From: Lantana camara
Lineage: Eukaryota; Streptophyta; Magnoliopsida; Lamiales; Verbenaceae
NCBI GenBank assembly: GCA_037501455.1
Contig: CM074857.1
Span: 100,597,501 to 100,661,500, forward strand
Direction: 5' to 3'
DNA: 64,000 nt
A model generated the notes under the pieces. That model did no database searches. It was not told where the DNA came from and saw only the letters and a program-made list of their open reading frames with translations. Shown piece after piece: positions 24,706 to 40,041 of this stretch. The translations under genes were made by a program, and so were the position numbers. Numbering within the stretch: the stretch's first letter is position 1; each line of letters opens with the position of its first letter.

Positions 24706-24939
24706 GGGCAAATTACATCTACACCCCCTGAGGTTTGGCCTAATTACAAATCAGTCCCTCTTATTTCATTTATTACATATTAACCCCTAAAAATACTGTT
24801 TCAATTACATTTTAACCCCTAAAGAGGGACTGATTTGTAGTTGAAACAGTGTTTTAAGGGATTGATATGTAATAAACGAAATAAGAGGGACTGATTCGTA
24901 ATTAGACCAAACCTCAGGGGGTGTAGATGTAATTTGCCC
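24706..24939. mobile_element. Fold-back MITE, 234 bp, arms of about 95 bp
   Basis: The element is almost a full palindrome: GGGCAAATTACATCTACACC at the left is mirrored by GGTGTAGATGTAATTTGCCC at the right. Pairing continues through the CCTGAGGTTTGG, AATCAGTCCCTCTTATTTC and TTAACCCCTAA parts. The short centre is TTTCAATTACATTTT-like. The flanks TTCTTTCATT and TTCTTTTTATT may be a decayed duplication. RNA from it would form a long hairpin. Confidence 0.8.
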
Positions 24940-29383
<4,444 letters not shown>

Positions 29384-30193
29384 TAAAAACTTGATCCCGT
29401 ATTGGTTTCTGCCCTCTGAGTCGGTGAACTTTCATTTTCTGTTCCTTGTTGGTTATGATGGATCCTTTGTTTCTAATTCTTTATGACTATGAAATTCGGA
29501 GGAGGAGAATGGAGATCGGAGTAAGATGGAGTCCTAACACACGACAGCATTTGACATACCGGCCCGGGAGCATGACTAAATGTGGTTTCTTGTCCCTGTT
29601 TATGCTTTTGGGATATCTCTGTACAATTTTCAATTTGTCTAGGGGATATGCTGCATGTGTATTGGAATTTTCTTTATAACTAGTGCTGGCTGTTGTAGGA
29701 TTTATTGGATTTGGACCCTATTGTACACCTAATATTGCATTTCTGTTCTTTGATGGACATTCATTTTCATGTAATAGGATCCTATCCGTTTGCTCCCCAA
29801 ACTGCCCGAATTGCCAAATCTTGTGCATATTTTTGTTAGAACGTTGAAACAAACTGAATTCTCTATTTCCTATGTCATTGTAGATCTTTTATGTTGCACA
29901 AACAAGAATCGGCTACTCACTTTACTAGGCGAGAGAAAATAGTGAGGCTCATATGGTTGGATCTCAAAACTTGTTATGACTTGTGATAATTTGAGTTATT
30001 ATATTGAAATTCAACTAACACTTTTAGACCGAAAACATTGAAAAGTATATATGATTATACATTTATACTAAGTCATAATGTCTATAAAATCTTAAATTTG
30101 GCTGATAGTAAGCTCTGCTGATAATATCTGATTTTTATTTCCAGAAAATGTTTGATTCAACAAAATAATTGCAAAACAATAATACTGTAGCGT
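29384..30193. other. Spacer between SRPK and the SAAL1-like gene
   Basis: The first few hundred bases are the kinase 3' UTR. No other gene or element is recognised. Confidence 0.5.
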
Positions 30194-30233
30194 CACGTGT
30201 GGCCAGTGGCCACTGGCCAGTAGCTCCTATAAA
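30194..30233 (+). promoter_or_regulatory. Compact core promoter of the SAAL1-like gene: G-box, 20-bp palindrome, TATA
   Basis: A CACGTG G-box lies at 30194-30199. It abuts a perfect palindrome TGGCCAGTGGCCACTGGCCA at 30200-30219, and TATAAA follows at 30228-30233. The ATG is at 30350, a normal distance. Function is inferred from position and motif identity only. Confidence 0.5.
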
Positions 30234-30349
30234 CTTTCTTTTTCTTTATTTGGTAAAAAAGCTCCTACAAAACTTTCTCAGCTCCCAGAGGTGACAAATA
30301 GAGCAGGAAGTATCTCAAGACTTGGAGCTTGGAAGTAGAGCAGATCGCC

Positions 30350-33300
30350 ATGGATCAAAATCAGAGAGCAAATTACATGTCAAATTCCTTCGCCCACGAA
30401 AATGAACAAGAACAAGATCAAGAATTTGAGCAGCTTTCGGCACATCACCCTTCGGCACCTCCTGACGAGGTAATTGTTCATAATTTTTTACTTCTATGTT
30501 TGTCGCTTTCTTCTTCTTTGTTTTGTAAAAGAGCACTTTTTTTTTTTTTTTTTTTTCCTTTTGTTGGAAGAGAGTAAAAGAGCACGTTCTATGTGTATGA
30601 AGTATGTTAAAACCATAATAAAGATTTTTTTCGCATGCCTTCTTTTGGAACTTGTCTCCCGTTACTACTGTGTATTTCAACTGTTTAACAAAATGGCCAA
30701 GAGAGGAAGAATGGCTGTTTGGAAGGAAGAAACTCACGAAAGTTAGACTCTTGTTTGTTTGATTTGCTTATACTCCACTATGTAACAATGGGTAGGTTTG
30801 TTTAGCTGCTGAGGCTGTGTAGGGCTTGTTGCCCTCTTTTGTCACCCAAGAAAAAAAGGTAGGTTACTCAAAACTTGTTCGGGGTTGTTGATCTAGCTCT
30901 CCGACGAGCTAGGACAAGAGTCGAGGCTGTCAATGCGATTTCATAACTAGTTGACAAAAATGACTTCTTTCCTTTTTGTCCCGGTAGCATTAGGTTGAGG
31001 GTTTGATATTGGGCGATTGAGGACGACCAAAAATACTATATTGAATTGTGATTTGTCTTGTTGTTTTCTTAGAGCATTGTACTTGGAAGTTTTAAGAAAA
31101 TTTTGTGGTTAACTAAATTTGGGTGTTCGTGGTGAATTTCTGAAATCCCATTTGTGCAGTCGTTTGACGTATCAACAACGGTTGATCCCAGCTATGTGAT
31201 ATCAATGATAAGGAGACTTCTGCCTTCAGATGCCAAAGATGGTGAACGTAGTGCTCGAAGTGGTTTGGTTCATGAAGAAACAAAAACCGAAGCTAGAAAA
31301 GAGGAAGCCAACAATTTACCTGAAAATGCAGAAGCTGAAGTTATGGAATCTTCTGAAAACTATAGTACATCTGATGGGACGGAACCAAGAAATGAAGATC
31401 AGAATCAAGGTGGATCAGCAAGACAAGCAATATGGGAAGAGTGTGGATGTGTTTTATGGGATCTTGCTGCAAGTGATGATCATGCTCAATTTATGGTACC
31501 TGTCAGCTTCATTCTGGACTTTGTTTCTCATCATTCTTCTATTTGTTTATTTCTAAAATTAATCAGTTTTGTCTAAAACCGATTATAGTATGAGCTTATC
31601 AGTCTAAATTTCGAAGATTTTTTCTGGTAGAGATATGAACATAACCACATATCAAAGACAGAGTTGAGCTTTTCTATTGATATTGTTTTGTAGATACTTA
31701 TGCTTATAGCTACTCATATAGATATTTAAATATCTCTGTAGGTTCAAAATCTAATTCTTGAAGTTCTTTTGGCTAATCTTTTGGGTTCTCGACCCTCACG
31801 TATTACTGTAAGTGACACTTTAAATTACTGCATACATAGTTTATACAGCTAACTTGGGACTTTACTATTGATAAAGTCTCAAATTGGATTGCTTGGAAGC
31901 ATCAGACTGCAGCTTTAAGGTTTCTTTGTACGTTACAGGAAATTAGTCTTGGAATTATTGGAAACCTTGCTTGCCATGAAATTTCACGGAAACAAATAAC
32001 CTCTACAAATGGATTGATTGAAGTGATACTGGAGCAGTTGTTTCTGGATGATGTTCCTTCCCTCTGTGAAACCTGCAGGTGATTAGTTGCTTAAAGTATC
32101 AGTCACCACTGTGAAATATATGTTTACTGCACCATGCTTACTGGCTTTTAATTTGCCAAGGTAGGGTGCTAGCCTTGTGTCTTCAAGGTGGCGAAGGTGT
32201 TATTTGGGCTGAAGCATTGAAAGCTGAGCATATTCTTGCTCGTGTCCTCTGGATTGCTGAAAATGCTCTAAATCCGCTGCTCATTGAAAAGGTTAGAACA
32301 GAATCTACGTGTTCTTTCCACTTATGAGTAGCTCATTTGCAAACAACGTGTGTCATAATGATTAATTATGTGATTTTCCTATATTAATATTTGAACAAAG
32401 TTCATAAGATACTAGGGTATATCTTCACACAAAGATGTCTCAATTTTGCAAAATATTGTGTAGCAGCTTCTTACTTTTTGCCTAGGAGCCCTTTGACTTG
32501 CTTAAACATTTGATGTTAGTTTCATGTGCAGATCTGGATCAATTCTTTAACAAATTTTCTTCTATTTTCAGAGTGTAGATTTACTCTTGGCCATCTTAGA
32601 AAGTAAGCCGGAGGTAACTGATATTCTTCTTCCTCCCATGTCGAAGTTGGACCTTTCAAGTCTTCTGATCAAACTCTTTGCTTTTGAAATGGGCAAGTTG
32701 AGGGAAGAACGAACACCGGAGAGGTATAGTTTCCTTGCCTAGTGGAAGTTGCCAGATAAAGCAATTCTCCACCTCCTCCCAGACTCTTGAAATTTTGAGA
32801 CAACGATAAATATATTTCAGAATTTGCTGTCCTATATTGTTATCTTTTATGTTTTATGCTTGCCAGTTGGGAGTGTAATGATTCTTTCCTGAATATTTAG
32901 CTATATTTTCTGTTTACTTAATGCCATCTGGAGTTTCTATTATGACTTTTGTTCTTACTGCATCAGGTATTCTGTGCTTGATTTGATTCTTCGGACAATT
33001 GAAGCTCTGTCGGCCGTGAATGGCTATTCCCAAGAAATGTGTCAAAATGAAGAGCTATTGCCATTAGTAAAAGAACTAATTAAATTTCCCGATAAGTCTG
33101 AGGTATGCTGTGCTTGATTGTTCACAACATTGTAGAAAATGCATTCATCGAGTTTTGATGTATGTTTATATCATTTCAGATCGCCAGCACTTGCATATCG
33201 GCTGCTGTTTTGATGGCAAATATTCTCACTGATTCAACTGATTTGGCTTCTGAGTTATCACAACGTAAATCTATCCATAACTATTTCTAACCAACTTTCT

Positions 33301-33885
33301 TGCAATTTCTCTGCGTTTTCCTCCTTTCCATAATAAATGAAAATCAGAATTCGTCCTGACAATTTTCTTTTGTGCCAGATCTGACTATCCTGCAGGGACT
33401 GTTTGATGTGCTACGATTTGCTTCTGATGAGACTGAAGCACAGAATGCAATTTGGGGCATTATTGCAAGACTATTGCCACTTGTTCGAGAAAATGAGATG
33501 ACCCCATCAAATTTTCGGTTTCTGGTCTCGATTCTTACAAGCAAATTAGACCTGATCGAAGACGAGCTACTCACATTCCCGATGGGGGAATACAATACAC
33601 CCGACTCTTGTGCCGGGGAAAGAGATGATAGACTCATTGCTGTATCCTTCAATGATTGTGGCCAGTATTTCACTTCTATTAATGTCAACTATTGTTTAGA
33701 GTTTTCGCCTATCGCTTGTTTCCTTACATACTTAATAGACTACAAGAATTTCAGATATCTTGACCCGATGGAAAACCTCTGATGATACGATAAAGCACAC
33801 CCCTACCATGGATGATTACTACATCAATGAAGAAGATGTTGGTAGATTGTTGAATTGCTGTTGCAAATACTCCAGGCAGGGATAA
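30350..33885 (+). CDS. SAAL1-like ARM-repeat protein
   Basis: Exons 30350-30469, 31160-31495, 31742-31807, 31939-32078, 32165-32291, 32572-32723, 32967-33102, 33180-33264 and 33379 onward join in frame. After an acidic, disordered N-terminus (QEQDQEFEQLSAHHPSAPP) the protein has the conserved WEECGCVLWDLAAS. Helical repeats of armadillo type follow (EISLGIIGNLACHEISRKQI, then VLALCLQGG). The composition matches plant proteins named after animal serum amyloid A-like 1; molecular function in plants is not known to me. The C-terminal exon is uncertain. The reading frame of exon 9 is open to 33782. A likelier family-type ending (ILTRWKTSDDTIKHTP...LLNCCCKYSRQG) lies in another frame at 33755-33885 and would need a non-obvious donor near 33657. 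Confidence 0.75.
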
Positions 33886-34224
33886 CAGACAGAATCCAGT
33901 TCAGTGGTACATGTTATTCATCTCTGCTTCTGAATTAATCTAATTAATCATTGTATCTCGAAGTCGTATGTATGCATGAACATTGCTACCAACGAAAATT
34001 TTCATTCGATCAAAAATTATCACTTTTATTCACCTCAGCACAAAAAGGAACAACGTTACACTAATCAATTAGAACCTAACTTACATCAGATACCCAGGCG
34101 AGCCATTCCCCTCTTCTCTCCTTTACTCATTCAAAATGCATTACCTTTCCTCCTCTCGTTTCGTATGTCGAGTGTCGAGCTGCTCAACCGATCACCAAAA
34201 ATCTCACAATCCTGAAGTCGGGGC
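33886..34224. other. Short spacer between convergent SAAL1-like and PDAT genes
   Basis: About 340 bp separate the two stop codons, so the 3' UTRs are close or overlapping. No other feature is seen. Confidence 0.5.
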
Positions 34225-36774
34225 CTAGAGTTGAATTTTTATTTTTTCAGACATTTTCATGATATCCGAATAGATTCTATCTCCTCCCAGCTCTGCACCG
34301 GATGCACCAGCTGCCACACGCAGTACATCCTCAATCAAAGCAACGTTTCCCATAATGTCGACGTGGGCCCCGCTTTCTACACCTCTTCCCTCTAGTAGAT
34401 TAGCCGGTGCTTTATGCTTGTACTCCCGTACGAAAGTAGCGCTACCAGAGGGATTGAAACGTGTTTTTCCTCGCCATCCTTTAGCGCACATGAATCCGGC
34501 ACTCAATACAGGTACGCTTTCGTCTCCATCCACAAAGTACACTCCTCCCTTTAAGCACCCACTTTGGCCGCTGTCCGCCGAACTGTCTATTTGGAGAGGT
34601 ATGCTTTTGCATCTTCCTTGGCTTGTTTGTTTGTACACATATGATCTCTCTGTGGGGATTCCCACGCCATATAAACAGTAAATCTCCATCTCAGGAGCAT
34701 CAGGTAACCTGAATTTTGGAAATATTAGAGATAACATATTACGCGATAAAAAATGTCGTCTATATACATAAATTCGTGCTTACTTCGTCTCGAGCGGATT
34801 GGACCAGTACTTGTAGTGGTTATATTTATGATCGTCAAGGTTGTCTGCTATGCCGTGTGAGAAGTGAGCTTCGGCCCTTTTCATCGTCTTTGGAGCTACG
34901 GAGCGGAGAAGATCCAATAAGGTGGTTGCTGTGTATGCTTTGTTTTCCGAAATTCTCTGAATACTCTCCTGGCTTATCTCGTCATACTCCGTCCACACTT
35001 TCCCACACGATGAACTCGACTGTGTCGAAGTAGCATTATGCAAAAATGCCTGTTCAAATAGTACCCATTGAGTTAAACAACACTGAATTTTTCCTTAGAT
35101 ATATTGTTATCATTATTACACACATATACCTTGGCACCAAGATTAGAGAGCTCTGAAGAATGCGATTCTGAAGCAATCTTCCCAAAAGAGACGATCCTTC
35201 CAAACTTTATCGATTCTTGCACTTGGAAGCGTCTCCTACAATCAGTATCATTGCTCTTCATGTCGAATTTTTCCTTGATGTATCTTTTCATAGTTGAATC
35301 ACACGCATGATCTTCATCAGGAGACGAATCCAAGTCTCCCCAAATAGTCTCTCCTCCTTTAGGTAGCAAGGACACTATAGAGTCCCATGTTCGGGATACA
35401 CGCATCACATGTTCCAAAGCCTGAAGCCCTAATATCTCAGAATCCAAGAAACCAGGAGCCATTGATCTAGACAAATTCAACCAATATCATCATCTCCGAG
35501 CATTGAATCCATAAAAACAGAAAGCTAGCTAGTATGTATAAACTAAAATGCTGCTTAACTAAGCTAACCTGATGAAAGCAACATCCTTGCTCTCAGCAGA
35601 CAATATGTTACTAACAGTTTTCGGAACCCCAAGAAACGCCGGCCCAATATTCATGATCGATTTTATGTGTTTGGCGCACCAATGGGGGCCGCCACCTCCA
35701 CCCATAGGTGGAGGAGCTTCGACCCATTTCATGAAATGAAGAAAATATATGACACCCATTGAATGTGGCACTACTACCACCTTCTTGTTGCCGTTTGTAG
35801 CGTACATAAGCTCGATCTTGCTTTTCAATCTACTCAGAGTTTGGTCCCTCACCTGATAGCTTCGAAACATGAGATGATAGTCTTGATACAACACATTACT
35901 TAAATGGGATTGTATTAATAGAGATATAGCTTTACAATAAACATTCCAAGCCTTTTAATCATTTAACTTAAGTATACCTCAGTGTTCTGAAAGGATAGTC
36001 TCCAATCATAAGCGGCCATATACATGTTCTTCCCCTCATATCCAATGCGAGCCAAATTCTCAATAAGAATAGCCCAAACAAAGTACCCCGGAGCAAAATA
36101 GTCAGCTGCAACGAGCCCGGGAACAGCCCGGACCCGAATTCCAGGCGGGTCTAGACCCGTTTCATTGTCCAAGGAGAGATGCTCCAACCAACACATGGGC
36201 CTAATCAAAATTCCAAAATAAAATGCTCAAAAGTTAACGTAGTGAATGAAACAGAATTCAAGAATCCAATCAATGCAAGCTTATCAAACCTCTTGAAAAT
36301 CTCAGTAAAGCTACCGCCCCAGAGCCTCTGCCGGAAAAGACCATCAGAGCAAGCCCGGCCCTCCCAGAGCTCAAGGCCACCGGTGACAATGCCCGGAACC
36401 AAAATGACGGGGTGGTGCGCGGTGAGGCCGTGGCGGCTCAGCCTCGTCCCCGGCGGTTCGGGGGCCTGTAGCCCTGGCAAATTCGCAGGCAAAGAATGGT
36501 AGAGAAACAAGAGCAGCCACCAAGTTGTGCATAAGTATCCGATCGTCCAGCAGCAAGAGTCTATGCACCTCCACTCTTTAGGAGCTTTTTTCAGCTGCTT
36601 CTTTTTGGGATTTTCTAATTCTGAAAGAGCTGTATTGGTATAATCGTAGCTTTTCTGATCAATTTTTGGGTCCTCAAAGAGCTGCTTTTTAGTAGTGTTT
36701 GCTTTCTCATCATACGAGGTACACTTGGCTGGCTCCACGAAACAGAGTTTCCGGAACCGAAGGACTGATGCCAT
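34225..36774 (-). CDS. PDAT: Phospholipid:diacylglycerol acyltransferase (PDAT, LCAT family)
   Basis: Six exons (36290-36774, 35978-36200, 35569-35852, 35130-35466, 34784-35049 and 34225-34708) encode 692 residues, close to known plant PDATs. The N-terminal cytosolic region is followed by one membrane span (CCWTIGYLCTTWWLLLFLYH), then the LCAT-like fold. The lid-region sequence is HPVILVPGIVTGGLELWEGR; the nucleophile serine lies in VVPHSMGVIYFLHFMKWVEA; the acid and His lie in the conserved C-terminal stretches VDGDESVPVLSAGFMCAKGW and SGAHVDIMGN. The enzyme moves an acyl group from the sn-2 position of phosphatidylcholine to diacylglycerol in the ER, making triacylglycerol. PDAT1 versus PDAT2 type cannot be settled here. 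The SIMNIGPAFLGVPK segment has Pro-Ala where, from memory, PDAT1 has Gly-Pro. Confidence 0.93.
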
Positions 36775-36929
36775 AGTTGCAAGAATTGAAGAATTTTGAA
36801 GAAGTTAAAATTACAGATGATCCATCAAACACAAATCGACCCAGTTAAAGATAATTTAGCTATAAACCTATGAAACGAATGAAACCCAGATGGGAAAAAT
36901 GTGAGAGTGATCGAGGGATGAGCTCAAAA

Positions 36930-36937
36930 TATTTATA
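36930..36937 (-). promoter_or_regulatory. Candidate PDAT TATA box
   Basis: TATAAATA on the minus strand, about 155 bp upstream of the ATG at 36774, followed by a purine-rich leader. Confidence 0.45.
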
Positions 36938-38034
36938 CATGAAGAGAAAGAAAGCTTAACAGAGAAGAAGTGGGGAAAAAGGGCATAACAGAGTTATGGG
37001 TTGTGGCAGGCGTTGCAGACAGGCAAAAACCACGTGGTGAAGGAGGAGATATGGAGGTGTACTGTGCCCACCGCAAAGGAACACAGGAAATATATGAGAT
37101 CAAATTTTCAGCTGAAAACAACTAGAGGAAAAAAAAAAGATTGGATTTTTATCTCTCTCCCTCATCTTTTAGCTAATCAGTACTCTATTTCTAAAGAGAA
37201 TATGTGTTTTCCCTAAGAGGGTTGTTTAACTTCTTGCACTTGTGTCCGAAATGCTGATGAAACCTAAGGAAAATATTGGTAACACTGGCATATTACGTAT
37301 ATATTTTAGAGAGGGGAGAAAGAAGAAGAATTTAAGGGTTATACTTGGTCTGGTTCAGGACACTTGTCCAGGCAGTTGAGTCTGCATGAAATGCCTTCCT
37401 CAGCTGTCGCCACAATGTTTTAATTTTGTCATGTGAGCTATTAGTTTTCTTGCTTTATCATCATCAACTTTAACCTCTTTTGACATTTTCTCTCTCTAGA
37501 ACTTTGTTCAATGGAGAGAGAATAATGCAGGGGTGGTCAGAGATTACATGAAAATGGAGGATTTATTTATGCTTATTTTCCCTTTTTGGGTCTGAAAAAG
37601 GTGAAGTCCCGAGGTATGGAGCATGATGGAGAAGTGTGGATGCTTCTCCTTTTGTTTTTATTTCAAGAATACTCAATATATATAAAAGACGCATTGATAC
37701 GTGTGAGTGTGTGTGTGAGAATCCGAAGACGAAACCCCAATAATAGGAAGAATAGCACACATTACGAAGAACACAGAAACCCAGAACGTTGATTATGACG
37801 ACGGTGGTGCCCCTGCTGCTTGGTGGTGGCTTATAGCCAACGAACAAAATGGATTCTTTGTGGGCTTCATCGCCATATATACGAATTAAACTATTGGTTT
37901 TTCTTTTTTTGAACCCAAACTATTGGTTTTTCTTGACCCTAATAAATTACAGAAAGTCCACTTCTCATTAATATTCTTTCTTAGATCTCAATTGGACCTA
38001 TTTTTGGGCAACCCAAAGAAATGTCGATTTAGCT
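36938..38034. other. PDAT upstream region
   Basis: No gene recognised. Short ORFs on both strands at 37563-37847 have no family features. Confidence 0.5.
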
Positions 38035-38838
38035 TAGGGTTGTCAACGGGTCGGATTCGAATCGAATCAGGAGATTCCGGATCCGGTTATCAGATTCAGG
38101 TGGTTCGATCGATCCTAGACAATATATAGCTAGCGTGACAGAACCAATAGCGTTGTAGATTGGATTAGAACTCAAGCGAAGTAACGGATATTTTTCAAGT
38201 CCCCCCGAACCCGATTTGCATGGATCGTTTCCTCTCGATCCTGTATTCATGCCTGTTCAAAATGTGAATTATAGTATTCATTCCTATGAAAATGGGAATG
38301 AATCCCAAGAGATACTGTTTCTCGAAATATGGACAAATGGGAGTTTAACTCCGAAAGAAGCACTTCATGAAGCCTCCCGAAAGTTGATTAATTTATTTAT
38401 TCCCTTTTTACATAAGGAAGAACAAAACGTACCTTTAGAGGACAATCAACACAATTAATAAATAATTTTTATTTAATGGATTATTTGATAGTTTTATTTA
38501 TATTTATTTAAAATAGGTTAATTTGAGTTTATTAATAAAAGAAAATATATACTTTTAGAGTAAAAATTTTAAAATTTATTATTGTTTAAAGTGATAAATA
38601 TGTGAAAATTTTAATTTTAATCATTTTACTTAATACTATGTACTACTAGTAAATAATTTACTTAATTAAATATTATATATAATATCGGATTCTTAACGGA
38701 TTGGATTCTTTAAATTCATATTCACTCCATTTGTTTCGAATAACGAATATTTATAATCGGATATGATCCATCGGACATTTTTATCGAACGAATATGTTAA
38801 TCGGATTCGGATTAAAATCCATCCATTGACAACCCTAA
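38035..38838. mobile_element. hAT-like element copy 1 (804 bp), carrying plastid rpoA sequence
   Basis: The ends are TAGGGTTGTCAACGG and, reversed, TAGGGTTGTCAATGG. Eight-bp duplications with one mismatch, ATTTAGCT (38027-38034) and ATCTAGCT (38839-38846), flank it. The subterminal GATTCGAATC/GGATCCGG-type words match copies 2 (39412) and 3 (46741). The interior differs from them by a block of about 340 bp derived from chloroplast rpoA. Confidence 0.85.
38118..38458 (+). pseudogene. rpoA: Fragment of plastid rpoA (nuclear plastid DNA) inside the hAT-like element
   Basis: The plus strand encodes the mid part of chloroplast RNA polymerase alpha subunit, including [39 protein letters not shown] and [15 protein letters not shown], ending LEDNQHN. 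One in-frame TAG lies upstream (about 38156) and a small deletion is likely at its left edge, so it is not functional. Only about 110 codons of a gene of over 330 are present. It sits between typical subterminal sequences of the element, with both element ends intact. Confidence 0.85.
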
Positions 38839-39411
38839 TCTAGCTTATTATATGTCAATTTAATACCACCCAACGTTTTTTTGGTAAATATTTGGTTGCT
38901 TGTAAATAGACATGTAATATATTAAATTGGGTTCTATGAGTTAGATCTGCTATACATGTTCTTGTAAAATAGACAAGGAAAGAAAGAAAATGGAGCTGGA
39001 TGATAAAAGGCACGGTGTTTAAGGAGAGATGAGAATATATATATATATATAGACAAACACAATATTGTCCGTTTTGGGAGGTTTTTGTTGATTGCTGTGG
39101 TAGTAAAGAATAATAACAAGTATAAACTTAGGATATGGGACTTGGATTTTAATGGCTGAAGTGTCTTTGTTACCTCCATATTGTTTCCCCACCAATAAAA
39201 CTTATAGATAGATACAAATCAATCTAATGGCCATACTTTAGTTTATTGCATGCTTGGACGATGTATACGTATTAGATTCATATTCTATTTACAATCATTT
39301 CCTCCTATATGTTTCTGTACATAAACTAATGGCCATGAACGTATGTATGCAATTAGTTAGCAACATATATATAATATGTTCGAGGACTATCAAAATTGAC
39401 TGAGTGTCAAC
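38839..39411. other. Spacer between hAT-like copies 1 and 2
   Basis: AT-rich with an (AT)n stretch at about 39036-39050. No gene seen. Confidence 0.5.
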
Positions 39412-40041
39412 TAGGGCTGTCAACGGGTCGGACTCGGAATGGATCTGGACATTCCGGATCCGAGTCCGATTATAAATTCCAAAAACCGAAACCGAATTCG
39501 AATCCGAATCCGAATCTGAGTCCTATAGGATTCGGATTCGTTCGAACCATATTCACAGACTACCAAATCGGATAATCCAACCCGATAAGAATGTGGCCTG
39601 GAGAGAAAAAAGATGAATTTAATATGAAAAATGCATATATTTACTCAGCGAAATTCTGCAAATTGAAAGGTTTTGATATTTATCTGTCATTGTTACTACT
39701 CATACAAAATCAATCCCCCTTTCCCCTCTCACCTTTGTCAGGTTTGAATTTGAGTAGTTTGCCTCTATACTCCATCATCCATGAGGTCTAGGAAGAAATA
39801 ATAACCATACCCCTTTTGCAGTTTTGCTCTTGGACTCTCTCTCTTTCCTTCCCAACCATACATGGGGTAAGTAATTATTTATTCTAAATTATTTATATTT
39901 AACGAATTGGATTCCTTAATTTCATATTCGTTCATCAAATATTTATAATCGGATAAAATCCATCGAACTTTTTTATCAATCGAATATGCCAAAATTCGGA
40001 TCGGATTTTGGTTGAATTCGGATTATCCATTAACAGCCCTA
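39412..40041. mobile_element. hAT-like element copy 2 (630 bp)
   Basis: Termini are TAGGGCTGTCAACGG and, reversed, TAGGGCTGTTAATGG. Target duplications are GTGTCAAC (39404-39411) and GTCTCAAC (40042-40049), with one mismatch. The subterminal regions match copies 1 and 3. The centre (about 39590-39870) does not, and contains unrelated pyrimidine-rich sequence of unknown origin. Confidence 0.82.

Noticed and set aside
38216..38458. Possible functional nuclear rpoA gene
   Set aside because: Only a middle fragment is present, with an in-frame stop upstream and transposon sequence on both sides.
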